Numbered from the stretch's first letter, positions 8,401-20,080 are shown. The stretch is 64,000 bases of DNA from Sorex araneus (GCF_027595985.1 NC_073302.1:217837854-217901853), one strand, 5' to 3'. Numbers and translations: made by a program. Notes: a model not told the origin generated them from the sequence alone.

Positions 8401-8968
8401 TTGGTGATTTTAATGCCAAGACAGGTCTGAGAAGGTCGCCGAAGAACTCCACATTGGGACACATGGCGTAGAATGGAACGATCAGGGTGACAGACTGTCT
8501 GAATTCATCATGTCGACCAAGACCATCTATGGTAACTCACAGTTCCAGAAGACTGAATCTAAATGCTGGACATGGGAGTCTCCTGGTGGACAGTTCCACA
8601 ATGAAATTGACCACATCATATTCAATCGAAAGTTTTGCCTGACTGATGTCGCTGTTGTCCCAAAATTCCAAATGGGATCGGACCACCATCTCCTTCGTGC
8701 GAAATTCTACTTCACAGAGCGGGGAGGAAAGTCTGAAAAATTTAAGTCTAAGAAGGCAACTCCCTGAATGACCACCAACTGGGAGCTCTTTGGCACTATT
8801 GCAGCAACGTGGGAAGATGCTGTCCTTGACAACATCCACAAGGAATACGATCGACTGGTTCAGCACCTCCATGTCTGTGCGAAGAATGCCAAGAGTGAGA
8901 AAGCCACAAACAGATGCCTGTCTTTGGAAACTCTCAAGCTCATTCATCAACGTGGTTTGGTGTGAACC
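8400..8968 (+). pseudogene. RTE LINE endonuclease C-terminus, inverted segment
   Basis: Plus-strand frames give G-D-F-N-A-K-T-G, then N-E-I-D-H-I-I-F-N, then G-S-D-H-H-L-L-R-A-K, the catalytic end of an RTE endonuclease, followed by the linker ending L-E-T-L-K-L-I-H-Q-R-G. In an intact element this linker continues into the segment that starts on the opposite strand near 8395, so the junction near 8400 is an inversion point. Confidence 0.85.
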
Positions 8969-8977
8969 TCATCTCTT

Positions 8978-9075
8978 TCTAGACATAAAGATGCATACCA
9001 GTGTGAAATCTTATGAATGTCAGGAATGTGCCAAGGCCTTTGTGTTCCACTCAGGCCTTGGGAGACAATGTTGAA
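8978..9075 (+). pseudogene. C2H2 zinc-finger array, 3' remnant after the LINE
   Basis: Plus-strand codons give M-H-T-S-V-K, then Y-E-C-Q-E-C-A-K-A-F, then a finger that loses its His pair before a TGA. It continues the array interrupted at 6531. Confidence 0.85.
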
Positions 9076-9079
9076 TTCA

Positions 9080-9380
9080 TACTGGATGACTGATGCCCTA
9101 ACCCCAAGTAAGAACAGGCCCCATCAGTAATACATGGCTTGTTTGTATAAGGAGGTGGGGTGCCCCAATGTGGAGGTAAGAAGGAAATAATCCTGGTAGT
9201 GTGGGACAGACACCCTTCCCATGACGTCAGCACATAAGGGAAAGGTACTTCCTTGTTATGACTCAGGTGCAGTGATGTCACTGTCCCAGCATTTGGACTT
9301 AAATGAGTCTGTTAACTTGTAAATAATGGGTGTTGGTGATAGAAGCCAGGAAAAAGATGATTAAATTAGAATTTAATAAA
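9080..9380 (+). other. Likely 3' UTR of the dead KRAB-ZNF gene
   Basis: It follows the last finger directly and is duplicated at about 13.93-14.16 kb. Shared blocks include ATAAGGGAAAGGTACTT and TTAACTTGTAAATAATGGGT. An AATAAA lies at about 9375. Confidence 0.65.
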
Positions 9381-9389
9381 CAGGTACCA

Positions 9390-10250
9390 AATCCTCCCCT
9401 CACTTCAGGCTGTCAAGGCTCACCACTGTCTCATTCTTTGCTCAGACTCTGGCTTGGTTCACAGGCCCTGGTTTGGTTTGCGGGGATTAATGACAGAGAT
9501 TAACCATGATTCTGCAGCAAGTCCTTTGAAATTAGAAAAACAGACAAACCTCCATTCTTCAGGCCCTCCTGTACTATGTTCTCGGGAAAGTCACTGAGCT
9601 GTCCTCAGGACATCATCCTGCCTCTGAGGTCAGCAGTCCATGGTTGGGGGGGTACTCAGGGATGCTTATGGGGTCCTGGAGTTGGTGTCAGGTCAGCTGT
9701 GTAGGGAAGCACCTTACCTGCTGCAGCATCTCTGCACTCTCTACATTCAGGTTTCCATTAGATTTAGAAAACCATTAAGAAAAAAATTTCAGAAAGTATC
9801 AAGTTAGCAGAATGGCCTTGGCAAGTTTATTTAGTAGGGTGGATAGAGACACTTTACATGGACTTTACTGAGCATAGAAAGACATTTACCGGTTTTTGAG
9901 ATGATGCAGAGGCCCTTGAATCAGATGTTTTACAAACGGTGGGAACGTGAGAGATTTGCCAACATCCACCGCCACATCAGTAGGAAATTCCACTTAACTG
10001 TGATTACTAGTAATAAAGGGCATACCTGGGTTCCACTGACCTCAATTCAGCAGTAGTGAGGGGAGAAATGAAAGGTCAAACTTTTGCTTGGAAGCAGTAA
10101 AGTTACAACAATCTAATATTCACCAGAATGTTGAACTCCACTGTGATCTGTCCAAAATTCCAAGCAAAAACACAAAATGACCAGTCTGGTTTACTGCCTG
10201 TTAGCTTCATGTATGCCTTCATTCTGGGGTTGGTCCACATGCTACATTTT
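9390..10250. other. Downstream flank of the ZNF unit, duplicated at about 14.9 kb
   Basis: 9398-9610 is similar to about 14890-15110 (CCCCTCACT..., TTCAGGCC). The rest shows no coding or RNA feature I can support. A diverged SINE follows at 10255-10412. Confidence 0.5.
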
Positions 10251-10254
10251 ATTT

Positions 10255-10412
10255 GTTTAATTCTATATATTCATTTGGTGGCACACCTGCCAGTTCTTAA
10301 GGGTCACTCAAGGTGGTACTCAGACCCCATTTGGGATGCCAGGGATGAAACTAATGTTGACCAAGTTCACAGCAGGTGGCAGCACACTGTACTCTCTCTG
10401 TGTGTTTAAAAT
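10255..10412 (-). mobile_element. Old SINE, minus
   Basis: Weak matches to GGTACTCAGACCCCATTTGGGATGCCAGGGAT and to the head region remain. Confidence 0.45.
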
Positions 10413-10901
10413 TTTGTTCTGAAACTGCCTCCTGGGTTTTTCTTGTAGACAACAGTCCACTACTCGGGTATTATCAAGGAGTAGAGTGTTGACTGGACAG
10501 TGCTCTCCAAGCCTTTGCTCCTGTTCCAGTGTCTCTCCAGCTCTCTGGAATGCTACGTGGCCAGTTCCTCTCTGCATCTTCAGGGATGGCTTGGGAGTCA
10601 ATGCTTTCACCCCATCTTGATTGATGACCTCCCCAGAAACTCATTATCCTGTGCCCCACCCATTGCCTATCTGCCTGTTTTCCTTTGAATGAACTCCATT
10701 TGCGTTTTTCCTGATGGACTGTGTGAGAGCATTGGTTCATTGTTTGCCCAGTATAAGACCAGGGGACTTCTCCTTACTCCCCAGTAGCCCCCACTGTGTG
10801 ACAGGCCACTCCAGCAGCTGCCTCTCCACCCCTATATTTGAGCCCATCCCCCTGGAGTCACAGATTTAGCTGGGTGGGGCTAATGGTTCTCTGCACATTT
10901 G

Positions 10902-11390
10902 GAGTCTGGCCCTTTAAGGCTGCTTCCTGAAATGGAAGTGACATCACAGTGGGCCCTCCTGGTGATTCTATTCCTGGAAACAGGGTGAGAGAGTCATTGT
11001 TCACTTGGGTAAAGGACAAAGTGGATCCCCTGCGAGCACGCGGGGCTCTGAAGGCCGATTTTGTGGCAGGGCAGGGGCAGACTCCTCATCTCCACACTGA
11101 GCTGCGGGTCCCCACCAGCTTGGGGGCACTTTCGCGCTTGTTTTTCACTCGTTCCCTGATATCCAGGCAGTTCCTCAGGCACGGTTGAGCCTTGTGGGGT
11201 GCAGTGGGAGCTGTTCCAGGGTGCAGGGGTCAAGGGTGTGAGTGCATGATCCTGGGGGGTTCCTACAGCCATGATTGCCTCCAGCTCTGAGGTGGGGCAG
11301 TGACGGGTGGGCGCGGGGCTGAGGGCGGGGGCTGCGGGCCTTAGGGTTGAGGGACCTGCCGAGAATGGGGTCTTGGCCATCTGACCCAGC
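10902..11390 (+). promoter_or_regulatory. KRAB-ZNF promoter/first-exon module, copy B (decayed)
   Basis: It opens GGAGTCTGGCCCTTTAA, followed by AAGTGACATCACAG (a CRE-like TGACATCA), and contains the block at 11030-11380 that recurs at 13.46, 15.66 and 20.79 kb. It matches the better-kept copy at 24.18 kb, but its CpG sites are largely lost. Confidence 0.55.
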
Positions 11391-11579
11391 TGACCATGTT
11401 GAAACCTTGACCCCAGTATCGCTGCTGTAGAACGTCCAGATTCACTTTGAGGGGCAGAGTCACATCACACCCAACGGCAAGAGATCCTGTTCCCGTCCTA
11501 CTTTTTTATTGGCGGCCCTGGTGGGATGGGGCATCCCGAGCAGTGCATCTGTAGGTGACTGGGTTTTGCCAATGATACT

Positions 11580-11750
11580 TTCCTTTTGGGGCTATTTTTG
11601 GTGTGGAGAATGGGGGGCTGTTATGCCCTGTGATACCCCGAGGGCGTACTCTGGCTCCTGACTCAGATATTATTCCTGGAGTGCTCTGGGGCTGTGGGGA
11701 TGCAGAGGATTGTCTGGTGTCAGCAAGGCAAGCATCGTAACAGCTTTACT
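11580..11750 (-). mobile_element. Old SINE, minus (shared with the 16.2-kb copy)
   Basis: ATGCAGAGGATTG and CAAGGCAAGCATC recur in the equivalent place at 16235-16375. The insertion therefore predates the tandem duplication. Confidence 0.5.
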
Positions 11751-11876
11751 GTCTGTTGGAACAGGAATTTCTGCTTCTTTACGTCAAGTTGCAAAGCCCT
11801 GCTGAGACCCCTGGCTATGAAGTGAGTAATGCAGGTAAAGGGGGTGTGTGTATGTGTAGAAAGTATAGCATGTAAA

Positions 11877-11899
11877 GGGTGTGTGTGTGTGTGTGTGTG
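11877..11899. repeat. (GT)n microsatellite
   Basis: A run of about 11 GT dinucleotides. Confidence 0.9.
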
Positions 11900-11959
11900 A
11901 CTGAGGGACTCCTCTCACCCCCCACCCTTGATAGAGCCACATTTCGGGCTTTGGTTGCA

Positions 11960-12420
11960 GGGGGTGCAGCCCTGATGCAAGCCTGCAGGGGGCGCTGATG
12001 TGTGTGAGCGCCTGTCCTTGGAATCTGCTCCTGGCTGGGCCTGTGAGAACCTTCTGTGGGACCCAGGGAGGGGTCCCCAGGCCAAGGCAGGGCTGAGTTT
12101 TCTGTCTTGTAGCCAAGCCCAGAGCTTGTGTTGCGGAAGGCAGCATAGATGCCAACCCATTTTGCTTCTGCTGGGGAGACAGAAGCATCAGGCAATGTCC
12201 CCCAGGCGGGTATGAGAGCTGGTGCCCGAGAGTGTGGCTGGTCAGAGCTGGTGGTTGTGCTCCTCTCCAGTGCTCACAACTCTGACTTCTCCTCCAGGTC
12301 TCTGATCTTCAGGAAAAACAGAGGTGGGAGATGATGACACGCCATCGGACACACTGTCCCTAGGTAGGAGGAGAGTGACAAGATGAGGCGAGGCAGTGAC
12401 AGGAGGCTTCCTGGGCTGAA
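11960..12420 (+). other. KRAB-ZNF cluster module M2, copy B
   Basis: Shared blocks with 17.55-18.05, 30.07-30.28 and 31.16-31.53 kb include CAGGGGGCGCTGATG and GTAGGAGGAGAGTGACA. No coding sequence is supported. M2 regularly precedes M3 in the plus direction. Confidence 0.6.
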
Positions 12421-12499
12421 TGTCTCTGAGATATTCAGGAAGGACCCTGCCATGTGCCTCCATGTTGGAGGGCCCGGCTCTTTGCTGTATGAGCACACA

Positions 12500-12790
12500 T
12501 TTGAGTCAGTTGTGTTTGGCTTTTGAACCACACCCAGCTTAAAGGGTACTCATGCCTCAGTGCTTAAGGATCGCTTCTGACAGGTCTCAGGGACCATTGG
12601 GGGTGCTGGGGGCCAATGGCTGGCACCTGTGTATTTTGTTTTCTTTGGAGGGCTACACCCAGTGACTCTGGGGATTACTCTTGGCTCTGCACCTCGGCAT
12701 TGCACCTGGCAGTGCTTGGGGGACCATGTGTGATGACTGAGTTCACCAGCCCGAGCTGCTGTCCTGTTACTCCATCCTGCTGCTTTGATT
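12500..12790 (-). mobile_element. Diverged SINE pieces, minus
   Basis: Two remnants (about 12510-12620 and 12640-12770) keep only short blocks such as GGATTACTCTTGGCTCTGC and GCAGTGCTTGGGGGACCAT. Confidence 0.4.
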
Positions 12791-12799
12791 TCTTTCGTA

Positions 12800-13680
12800 T
12801 TTATATTTGTGCGACAGTGGAGGTTCCTGGGCCTTCTTGGCTCTGTGCTCTGGATTCTGACCTGATACGCATCACGGGTCCCCCAGGTGTGCTGGCCCCA
12901 TTTGCTCCCTGGCAGCTAGAGTGACTCCGGTCCCAGCTTATGTGTTTTCCCTATTTTGTCCTTCCCCCTGTGGAGAGCCTCGCCTGTTCTGTCACACAGT
13001 CCTGCATTCACTCACTGCTATTTTCAGTTCTGGGCATGTCCCAGTCCCAGGGAGACGGAGCAAAGGATCTCGGGCTTTTGGGCTCAAGACACTTTTACCT
13101 GCTTTGAGAGGCATGTGCAGTGGCCCTAAACCGTGCTCAGAGTCCTACAGGCACATATGTGCACACACAGCTTTAAGTCAAAGGACATTCAATGTCCCCT
13201 TCTCCCTAGAACATGGGCTGTGGGTTGCAGGGGGTGTAAGTTTAGTGTTTTGGGCTGAAAGCAGGGTCAATCCTTTGGGTCCCACTGGTTATGTGCTCAG
13301 TTGTTACTCCCTACAGTGCTCGTAGGAGCAGTGACTGAGATGTCCCTGGGGTGACTGTGAGCAAGGCCACCACCTTCCGGTAGAGCATCCTCACATTTTA
13401 GCAGATGCAGCTCTCTTAGAGCGATGTTGGGACCCGATGTGAGTGGAGTCCTGTGAGCACACTGCGTCTCCCCGTCTCCGCACTGTGAGCAGTGGGGCTG
13501 CGCGAGGTTGGAGGGTCCTTTTCACTTCTTTTTCTCCCATTTTCTGAAAACCAGGCGGTTCCTGAGGCACGGCAGAGGTTTTGAGGTACCCAAAAGCTTT
13601 GGGGCTCCAGTGGGGGCTGTGCCTGGGTGCAGGAGTTGCAGGTGTGAGTGGGTGATCATGGGGCTATCCTGGCCCTCACA
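12800..13680 (+). other. KRAB-ZNF cluster module M3, copy B, plus a promoter-type block
   Basis: 12840-13330 matches the copies at 3.3, 18.5 and 32 kb (GAGAGCCTCGCCTG at 12974). 13460-13680 repeats the block also found at 11.03, 15.66 and 20.79 kb. Confidence 0.55.
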
Positions 13681-13835
13681 TATTCTATAAGCATTTATAT
13701 GGTTCTGAATTAAAGAGCCACTGTGCACTGGTCCATTGGTCATCAGTTGTTGTGTTCCCCGTCTCTTTGTTCCTCTGGAGAGACAGAACACCGAATGCGT
13801 CCGACCATGGGACCGACTGACTCAGTTTTCTTCAC

Positions 13836-13910
13836 AACTGTCGGAAAACTTTGCCTACCTCTCAAGCCTTTTAGACATCATAAAATGCACACTGCATGAG
13901 TCGATCCCTT
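13836..13910 (+). pseudogene. Single C2H2 finger remnant
   Basis: The sequence reads C-R-K-T-F-A-Y-L-S-S-L, then with one frame change R-H-H-K-M-H-T, the pattern of one KRAB-type finger. It lies just before the 3' module at 13.93 kb, in the position of the 5.7-9.1-kb array, so a whole array has been reduced to about one finger. Confidence 0.65.
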
Positions 13911-13924
13911 CAGAATAGCCCCTT

Positions 13925-14165
13925 CTAGGGAAGACAAGTTTTGTTTGGATGTTAGGAAGCTGGAAAAGTGCAGCTAAGAAGCAAATAATCCAAGTAGCAT
14001 GTGACAAGCTTCCAGTGACATCATTACTATAAGGGAAAGGTACTTGCTGATTATCACCTGGGTGTTGGCCATAGCAGTGTACCGGCATTAGAATTTCACA
14101 TCTATGTTAACTTGTAAATAATGGGTCTTGGTAATGGAAGTCAGGATTAAGGTGACTAAATAAAA
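13925..14165 (+). other. ZNF 3' UTR-like module, second copy
   Basis: Similar to 9130-9380, with TTAACTTGTAAATAATGGGT and an AATAAA at about 14159. Confidence 0.6.
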
Positions 14166-14413
14166 CTGCACTGTACTGCACTGTCATCCCATTGTTCGTC
14201 AATTTGCTCGAGCTGCATGAGTAACGTCTCCCTAGTGAGAGTTGTGTTTACTGTTTTTGGCATAACAAACATTCCATGGGTAACTTGCCAGGCTCTGCCA
14301 TGTGGGTGGGATACTCTCGGTAGCTTGCCGAACTCTCTAAGAGGGACAGAGGAATCGAACCCCAGTGAGTTGTCTGCAAGGTAAATGCCCTAACTGCTGT
14401 GCTATCACTCCAA
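14166..14413 (-). mobile_element. SINE, long RTE-tailed form, minus
   Basis: The 3' end lies at left (CACTGTCATCCCATTG, TTTGCTCGAGC), the middle has TTACTGTTTTTGGCAT and GGATACTCTCGGTAGCTTGC, and the tRNA head ends in GCTGTGCTATCACTCC. Confidence 0.9.
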
Positions 14414-14507
14414 GAAGTAAATATAAATAGGTAATAGCTCTGGAAGCAACAAAAAGATTCAAAAATTCTTAGTCTTAAAAACCCTGCAGTCATATGTAAC
14501 AACCACT

Positions 14508-14745
14508 ATATCACTGTCATTCCATTGTTCATCAGTTTGCTTGAGTGGGTGTCAGTGATGTCTCCGTTCATCATAGCCTTGAGATTTTAGCAGCCTCTCT
14601 TTTCTCAGTTTTCCTAACGATGCTGCATTGAAAGCTCTTTCAGGGTCCAGGGAAAGAGACCCATCAATGTTACTGTTTTGGCATATTGAATACGCCACGG
14701 GGAGCTTGCCAGGCTCTGCCATGCGAGCAGGATACTCTCAGTACT
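14508..14745 (-). mobile_element. RTE-tailed SINE, variant with extra internal block, 5' truncated
   Basis: It starts ATCACTGTCATTCCATTG. An extra block of about 110 bp (GAGATTTTAGCAGCCTCTC ... TTTCAGGGTCC) comes before TTACTGTTTTGGCAT. The tRNA head is missing. The same variant is seen at 51.2 and 51.44 kb. Confidence 0.8.
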
Positions 14746-15518
14746 ATCTTTCAGATATAACAATATTCACATAAATTTATTTTCTACATCTGTTTGATAT
14801 CGCCAGTTTTCTTATCAATTTTAATCCGAGAGTTTTTAGCAACAGTTTGTGCTTTTTGTCTTTAGTAAATTAAATACATACATACAAGCATAACCGCCCC
14901 TCACTCGGGTCTGCCAAGATTCACCATTGTCTTTGCTCTGATTCTGTCTTGGCTCAGAGGCCCTATTTTGAAGGGGTTTATGGCAGACATCAACCACAAT
15001 GTTGCCTAGAATCATAAATCAAAAATGAGCCAAACCTTCAGGCCTTCCTGTTTTATGGCTGAGGGGGCTGTGGTCAGGCCTACACCTGGCTGTCAGCTCA
15101 GGGCTCCGTCCTTGGGAGAGTTTGCGCACATTATGGATGCTGGGGTTGGAATACAGGTCGCCCATATTTACAAGCACCTTACCCACTTTATCTCTCTGCA
15201 TACATGGCATTCAAGATATTATTTTAGACTTTCATATGGATTATGGATATGTATTTCCAAAAGCTATCATCTTAGCAGAATGGTCTTGGAAATGTTCTTT
15301 AATAGGGTGGATGGGAGATAGTTAATGGACTTGACTGTGAATAGAAAAACACGGGCGAGTGTTTTGAAAAGATGGGTCTCCTGGAGTCAAATCTTTTACA
15401 AATGGTGGGGAGAGCCCAGCTCCCCCCATGTCAGCGGGCAGTTCCATTCAGCTGTGATTGTTGAACAGTCAGGGTGTCACACCCCACACCCCACCTTTCC
15501 CATTTCAGAGAAAGAAAC

Positions 15519-16010
15519 GGCCCTTTAAAGCTGGCGGAAGTGGAGCTAACGTCATAGACAGGGCCTTCCGGAAGCCTTCCTGGTATTGGCATTACAATCA
15601 CTTCAGTCTGGCCGCCGTTTATCACGTAATTCAAGGACAATGTGGCGTCTTGGCATGGGAGGGGACAGTGAGGCCGACTGTCAAGGGCAAGAGCAGCCCT
15701 GCTCTCCTGGTCTCTGCACTGTGACCCTCGGTACCGCACTGGATCTGGAGGCGCTTTTGCGCTTGTTTGCCACTTGTCCCCATGATTTTGGTGATTCCTG
15801 AGGCGCGGCAGAGGCTTTGGGGGATGCTGTGGGGGCTGTTCCAGGCCGCAGGGGTCGTGGGTGTGAGTAATGATCCTGCGGATCCCCTGCGACCATGATT
15901 GACACCAGCTCAGCTATGGGGCAGTGTCGGGTGGGTGTGGGGCTGCACGCTGGGGCTGCTGAGAGTGGGGCCTTGGCCGTCCCAACCCTCCCACACGGGA
16001 CTGTGATGGG
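15519..16010 (+). promoter_or_regulatory. KRAB-ZNF promoter/first-exon module, copy C (decayed)
   Basis: GGCCCTTTAAAGCTGG is followed by AGCTAACGTCATAGAC (a half CRE), then the 15660-16000 block shared with 11.03 and 20.79 kb. Confidence 0.5.
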
Positions 16011-16234
16011 CCTGCCCCAGCCCCAATGGCCCGACAGGAGTGAGCTGAGACCCTCCAGATTCACTCTAAGGGGCATTGCCAAGAGGCCAGGTTTCCTCTG
16101 TCTTTTCATTGATTGCCATGAAATGCAGGGCAGGGCATGGCTCTCACAAGTGGCTGGGGTTGGCCAATGGAAATTTACGTTTTACCCTATTTTTGGTTGA
16201 TGTCACAGCCACTTTAGTCTGGCCATCGTTTGTC

Positions 16235-17142
16235 ATGTGGTTCAAGGAGAATGTGGAGATGCTCAGGTTTCATTCCTGGCTCTGCGCTCAGAAATTATTC
16301 CCCTGGTGCTCAAGGGGTAGTATTGGATGCAGAGGATTGGTCGGGATCACCAAGGCAAGCATCCTACTTGCTTATCTGTTTTATCCCAACATTGATTTTT
16401 TTTTCAGGTCAGGAATTTCTACTCCCACACGTCAAGAACCATCCCTCACTTCATCTCTTCGTGATCAGGCGACCCCTGAAGACAGGCCACTGGGTGAGTA
16501 CAGTGGGTTGTTTTGTTTTTCTGGGTTGTGTTTTTGGAAGCAGAGAGTGTTTTGTGGAGATGGGGAGCTCTACTCAGGGATCACTTCTAGTGTGCTGGGG
16601 AAGATTTTACTCAGCAGTGCCCAGAGCCGTAGTACAGAGATTAGGGCATTTGCCTTGCACCTGCCAAGCAAAGTCTGAGCCCTGCATCTCAGGATTCTTC
16701 AGACCTGCCAAGACTGATCCCTGAGTGCAGAGCTTGGAATCACTCCTGAGCACTGCCGCTTCTGTCCCAACACGCACACAGACACAAGAAATATGTGAGA
16801 GCAGAGACAAAGAATGAGGATTCAGGAGAAGCCATAGGCTTCTGCAGCATAGAAAAAGCCATTAAACAGGGTTTTAAGGACATGCTCTTTGACTCTTTGA
16901 ATGTTTCATGTGAGAATTTGTCTTTGCACGTGAACTTTTCTCTTTTTTTCCCTCTGCTTTGTTAGTTTCCATTCTGTTGTTGCCGTACTTCTGGACCACC
17001 CCCTACAGTGCTCAGGCCTCACTCCTGACTCTTAACTCAGGGATCACTGTTGCCAGCTGGGTCAGGGGCCCATAAGGTTTGCTCGGGTATTGGTCTTGGG
17101 TAAGCTGATAATACATGCTGTACTATCACTCTGTCCCCTGGA
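16235..17142. mobile_element. Three old SINE copies
   Basis: 16235-16375 minus (CATTCCTGGCTCTGCGCTCAG), 16620-16790 plus (TAGGGCATTTGCCTTGCACC) and 16975-17142 minus (GTACTATCACTCTGTCCCC at its end). Confidence 0.55.
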
Positions 17143-17549
17143 ATAGAACATTTATAGTTAAATAATAGAAACAGTTCATATCATGGTCCTTAGTAAACAG
17201 CCAGATATAGGATACTTATACTATACAACAGGCTGTTTGCGCAGTTCTCAAATATATTGCTGCAAAACAGGAGCAAGTGCTGGGTGAGGCCCATGCAGTT
17301 GTGCTGATTGGAATTAGAGTACATCAGGACCCAGAAGAAACGGGTACTAGCTGGACAGACCTGGGGCTGTACCTTGGGCTGCTCTGTACGTAGAAGTAAC
17401 CCTGGCCTCCTGTAGAGATATCCCAGGCACTTGTCCCTGTCCACCCTGCCAAAGGGTGACTGAAGTTTCGTCCATGCTGAAATTCCTTTGGCTGCCCCAT
17501 GGCAGAGCCACTTTCAGGGCTGTGTTCACTGGGGGCGGGGCATGGCCAG

Positions 17550-18050
17550 CCCTTGTGCAGGCCTTCAGGGGGCGCTGATGCGCTTAAGCATCTGGGCTCA
17601 GAGTCAGCCCCTGGTACCCGCCTTTAGGGACCTTCCTGTGGGATTCAGGGAAGAGTCCAGGGCTCAGTTTCCTCTCTTGTAGTTCGAGCAGAACATTCGG
17701 TTCTGGTCAGACAGCCCGGATCCCAACCCACTTTGTGTCTGTCTGCAGGAGAGGAAGGAGCTTCTGGCAGTGTCTTCCCCAGGAGGGTCAGGGATCTGGT
17801 GCCAGATTATTTTCACCAGTCAGAGCGTTTCCAGTTCCAGTGCATTTGGTCAAAGTTGGGAGATTGTGCTCCTCTCTGGTGCTCACGGCTCTGACTTTCC
17901 TTCAGGTCTTGCACGGAGCTTATTTCAGATCCTCGAGAATTAGAGTCAGGAAGATGGTGACATCCTGTCTGACTCACTGTCCCAAGGTAGGAGGAGAGTG
18001 ACAGGATGACACGATTCAGTGAAAGGAGCTCACAGGTTTCCAGGCCATTC
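17550..18050 (+). other. KRAB-ZNF cluster module M2, copy C
   Basis: CAGGGGGCGCTGATG (17567) and GTAGGAGGAGAGTGACA match copy B at 12 kb. No coding sequence is supported. Confidence 0.6.
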
Positions 18051-18449
18051 TCTCTCGAACTGTTTTAGGAGGGAGCCCTGGGATAGGATTCCTGGCAGAG
18101 TGACTGAGTGCTGTCTAAGACCACTTTTGTCCCCGTTTGTTTTGTTATATTTAGGTTTGATGGTGGTCAAGAAGTACTCCCAACTCAGTGCTCCTGGATT
18201 ACTCCTGTCAGAACTAGGGGATCTTATGGGGTGCCAGAGGTACAAGGCTAACTTCTTGGGGGGTTGCTTTGTTGGGGGGGTGATGGGGGACCACAACATG
18301 TGATTCTTGGGATTATTTCTGGCTCTGAACTCCAAAATTGCACCTCAGGGTTCTTGGTGGGCCATATGGACAGAAGGGATCGCCAGCCCTACCCGGGTTT
18401 CTTGGACTCACTGTCCTGTTACTTCATCCTCCTACTTTGTTTTCTTTCA

Positions 18450-19262
18450 TTTTTGTTTTTGTGCCACAGTGGAGATGCTCATGTTTTCCTCTTACCTCTG
18501 TGCTCCGGATTCACCCCTGACAGTCATCAGGACCCATGGCGTGCAGGCCCCATATGCGCCCTGGCAACTACAGTGACTCTGACCCCAGGACATGAGTTCC
18601 CCTGTTTTGTTCTTTCTCTCTGAGAGCCTCGCCTGCTCAGTCACAGTCTCTCATTCACTCGCTGCTATATGTGCAGTTCTGAGGATGCGCCTGTCCCTGG
18701 GAGCAAAGGATCTCTGGGCCAGCAGAGGTATTGGGGGTCCTCACTTTTACCTGCCTCAGGAAGGATTTGGAGTGGCTCTGAAACAGGAGTTCTGAGTCCT
18801 ACTGGCCCCTGTGTCCTCACACAGCTTTGAGTCACTCGCTGGACATTGTGTGTCCCCTTCTCATCCCTAGAACATAGAACAGGGACTGTGGGATGTGGCA
18901 TTGGTGGGGGAGGGGTGTCTAGTGGTCTGGTCCAACTCAGTGTTCCTTTATGTGGTTCTTCCGGACCTGTGCTAAGGTGTTACCCTCTGCAGTGCTCATT
19001 CGATTTATTCCTTGGGTGGCTGTGTGCAAGTCCAGAACCTGTAGGAACATTCTCGTTTAGTGTCATTGTAGTAGATCTGGCTTCCTGTGAGGGATTCCTG
19101 GGTTCGTCAGCCTGAAATGTGGGTGGAGGCCGGTTCCTCCTGATGGGAGTGTGCGGAGTGGGGAGAGGCCCCGAGCTCCTCTAGGGCATTGGGGTATCTC
19201 ATAATCATGCCCCATAGACTGGGGTAGGATGTTCTCACTCCTGTCCCCTGTGTGTGTCAGTT
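18450..19262 (+). other. KRAB-ZNF cluster module M3, copy C
   Basis: Similar to 12.84-13.3 and 31.98-32.5 kb, with GAGAGCCTCGCCTG near 18622. It leads into a KRAB exon remnant. Confidence 0.6.
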
Positions 19263-19318
19263 CAGGTCACGGTGACCTTTCCTGACGTGGCTGTGAGCTT
19301 CACCCTGGAGGAATGAAC
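19263..19318 (+). pseudogene. KRAB-A box exon remnant, stop in place of Trp
   Basis: After a possible acceptor (CAGTTCAG) the codons give V-T-F-P-D-V-A-V-S-F-T-L-E-E and then TGA, where family members have the Trp of E-E-W. A single TGG to TGA change kills this otherwise good A-box start. No finger array follows. Confidence 0.85.
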
Positions 19319-19732
19319 AGTGGTCAGAACACTAAGTGTATGCAGGGTACAGGCAAGCCCCAACCTGCTGGAGTATCTCCCCAGTCTCTGGTTTTATTTT
19401 TTATGAGTTCAACTTAATTTTTTGCTTTATTTGTTTCATTTTGGAACCCAGCTGATGATACACATGGGTGTCTCTGGTTTTCCACTCAGGAATCACTTTT
19501 GGTTTGATCCCTGGTATCCAGTATAGACACCAGTCACGACCAGGAGTATGTCCTCAGCTTAGCCACGAATAAGCCCTATACATTGCTGTCTGGGACTCAA
19601 AACAAACCAAATAAATTTATTTCTCTTTCACACTTGACTGTTTTGATTTTGCTCTTGGTATTGTTTTGGGGACGCACTCGGCATATTCGTTTTATTTTAT
19701 TTGTAATTTTTAAATTCCGCTCATTTATTTAT

Positions 19733-20080
19733 TGGCTTTTGGGCATACTCAATGGTGTTCAGGAGTTACTATTGTCCAGGAGTTATTCCTGGCAGTGCTC
19801 GGGGACCATATGGAATGCTGGGATTTGAACCCCGTGGATTGCGTGCAAGGCAAATGAAATGTCCTGCCCACTATGCTGTCATTCCAGTCCTAAGATCATT
19901 TCATTCTTTTTTTTTTTGCATTTTGGGTCACACCTGGCAATGCACAGCGGTTACTCCTGGCTCTGCACTCAGGAATCAACCCTGGCGGTGCTCAGAGGAC
20001 TGTATGGGATGCTGGGAATTGAACCTGGGTCGGCCTCGTGTAAGGCAAATGCCATATCCGCTGTACTATTGCTCAGCCCC
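19733..20080 (-). mobile_element. Two adjacent short-form SINEs, minus
   Basis: 19733-19893 (GACCATATGGAATGCTGGG) and 19908-20080 (poly-T, TTTTGGGTCACACCTGG, GGGAATTGAACCTGGGTCGG). Confidence 0.85.

Larger units (their letters stand above)
6531..8968 (-). mobile_element. RTE-type LINE with inverted 5' segment and 9-bp target duplication
   Basis: The 3' part (6531 to about 8400) reads on the minus strand, and the 5' part (about 8400-8968) reads on the plus strand. The target duplication TCATCTCTT is exact at 6522-6530 and 8969-8977. The element carries apurinic-like endonuclease, reverse transcriptase and an RTE-like C-terminus, all with breaks. It sits inside the zinc-finger exon. The arrangement is that of a 5'-truncated copy inverted during insertion (twin priming). 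Confidence 0.88.
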
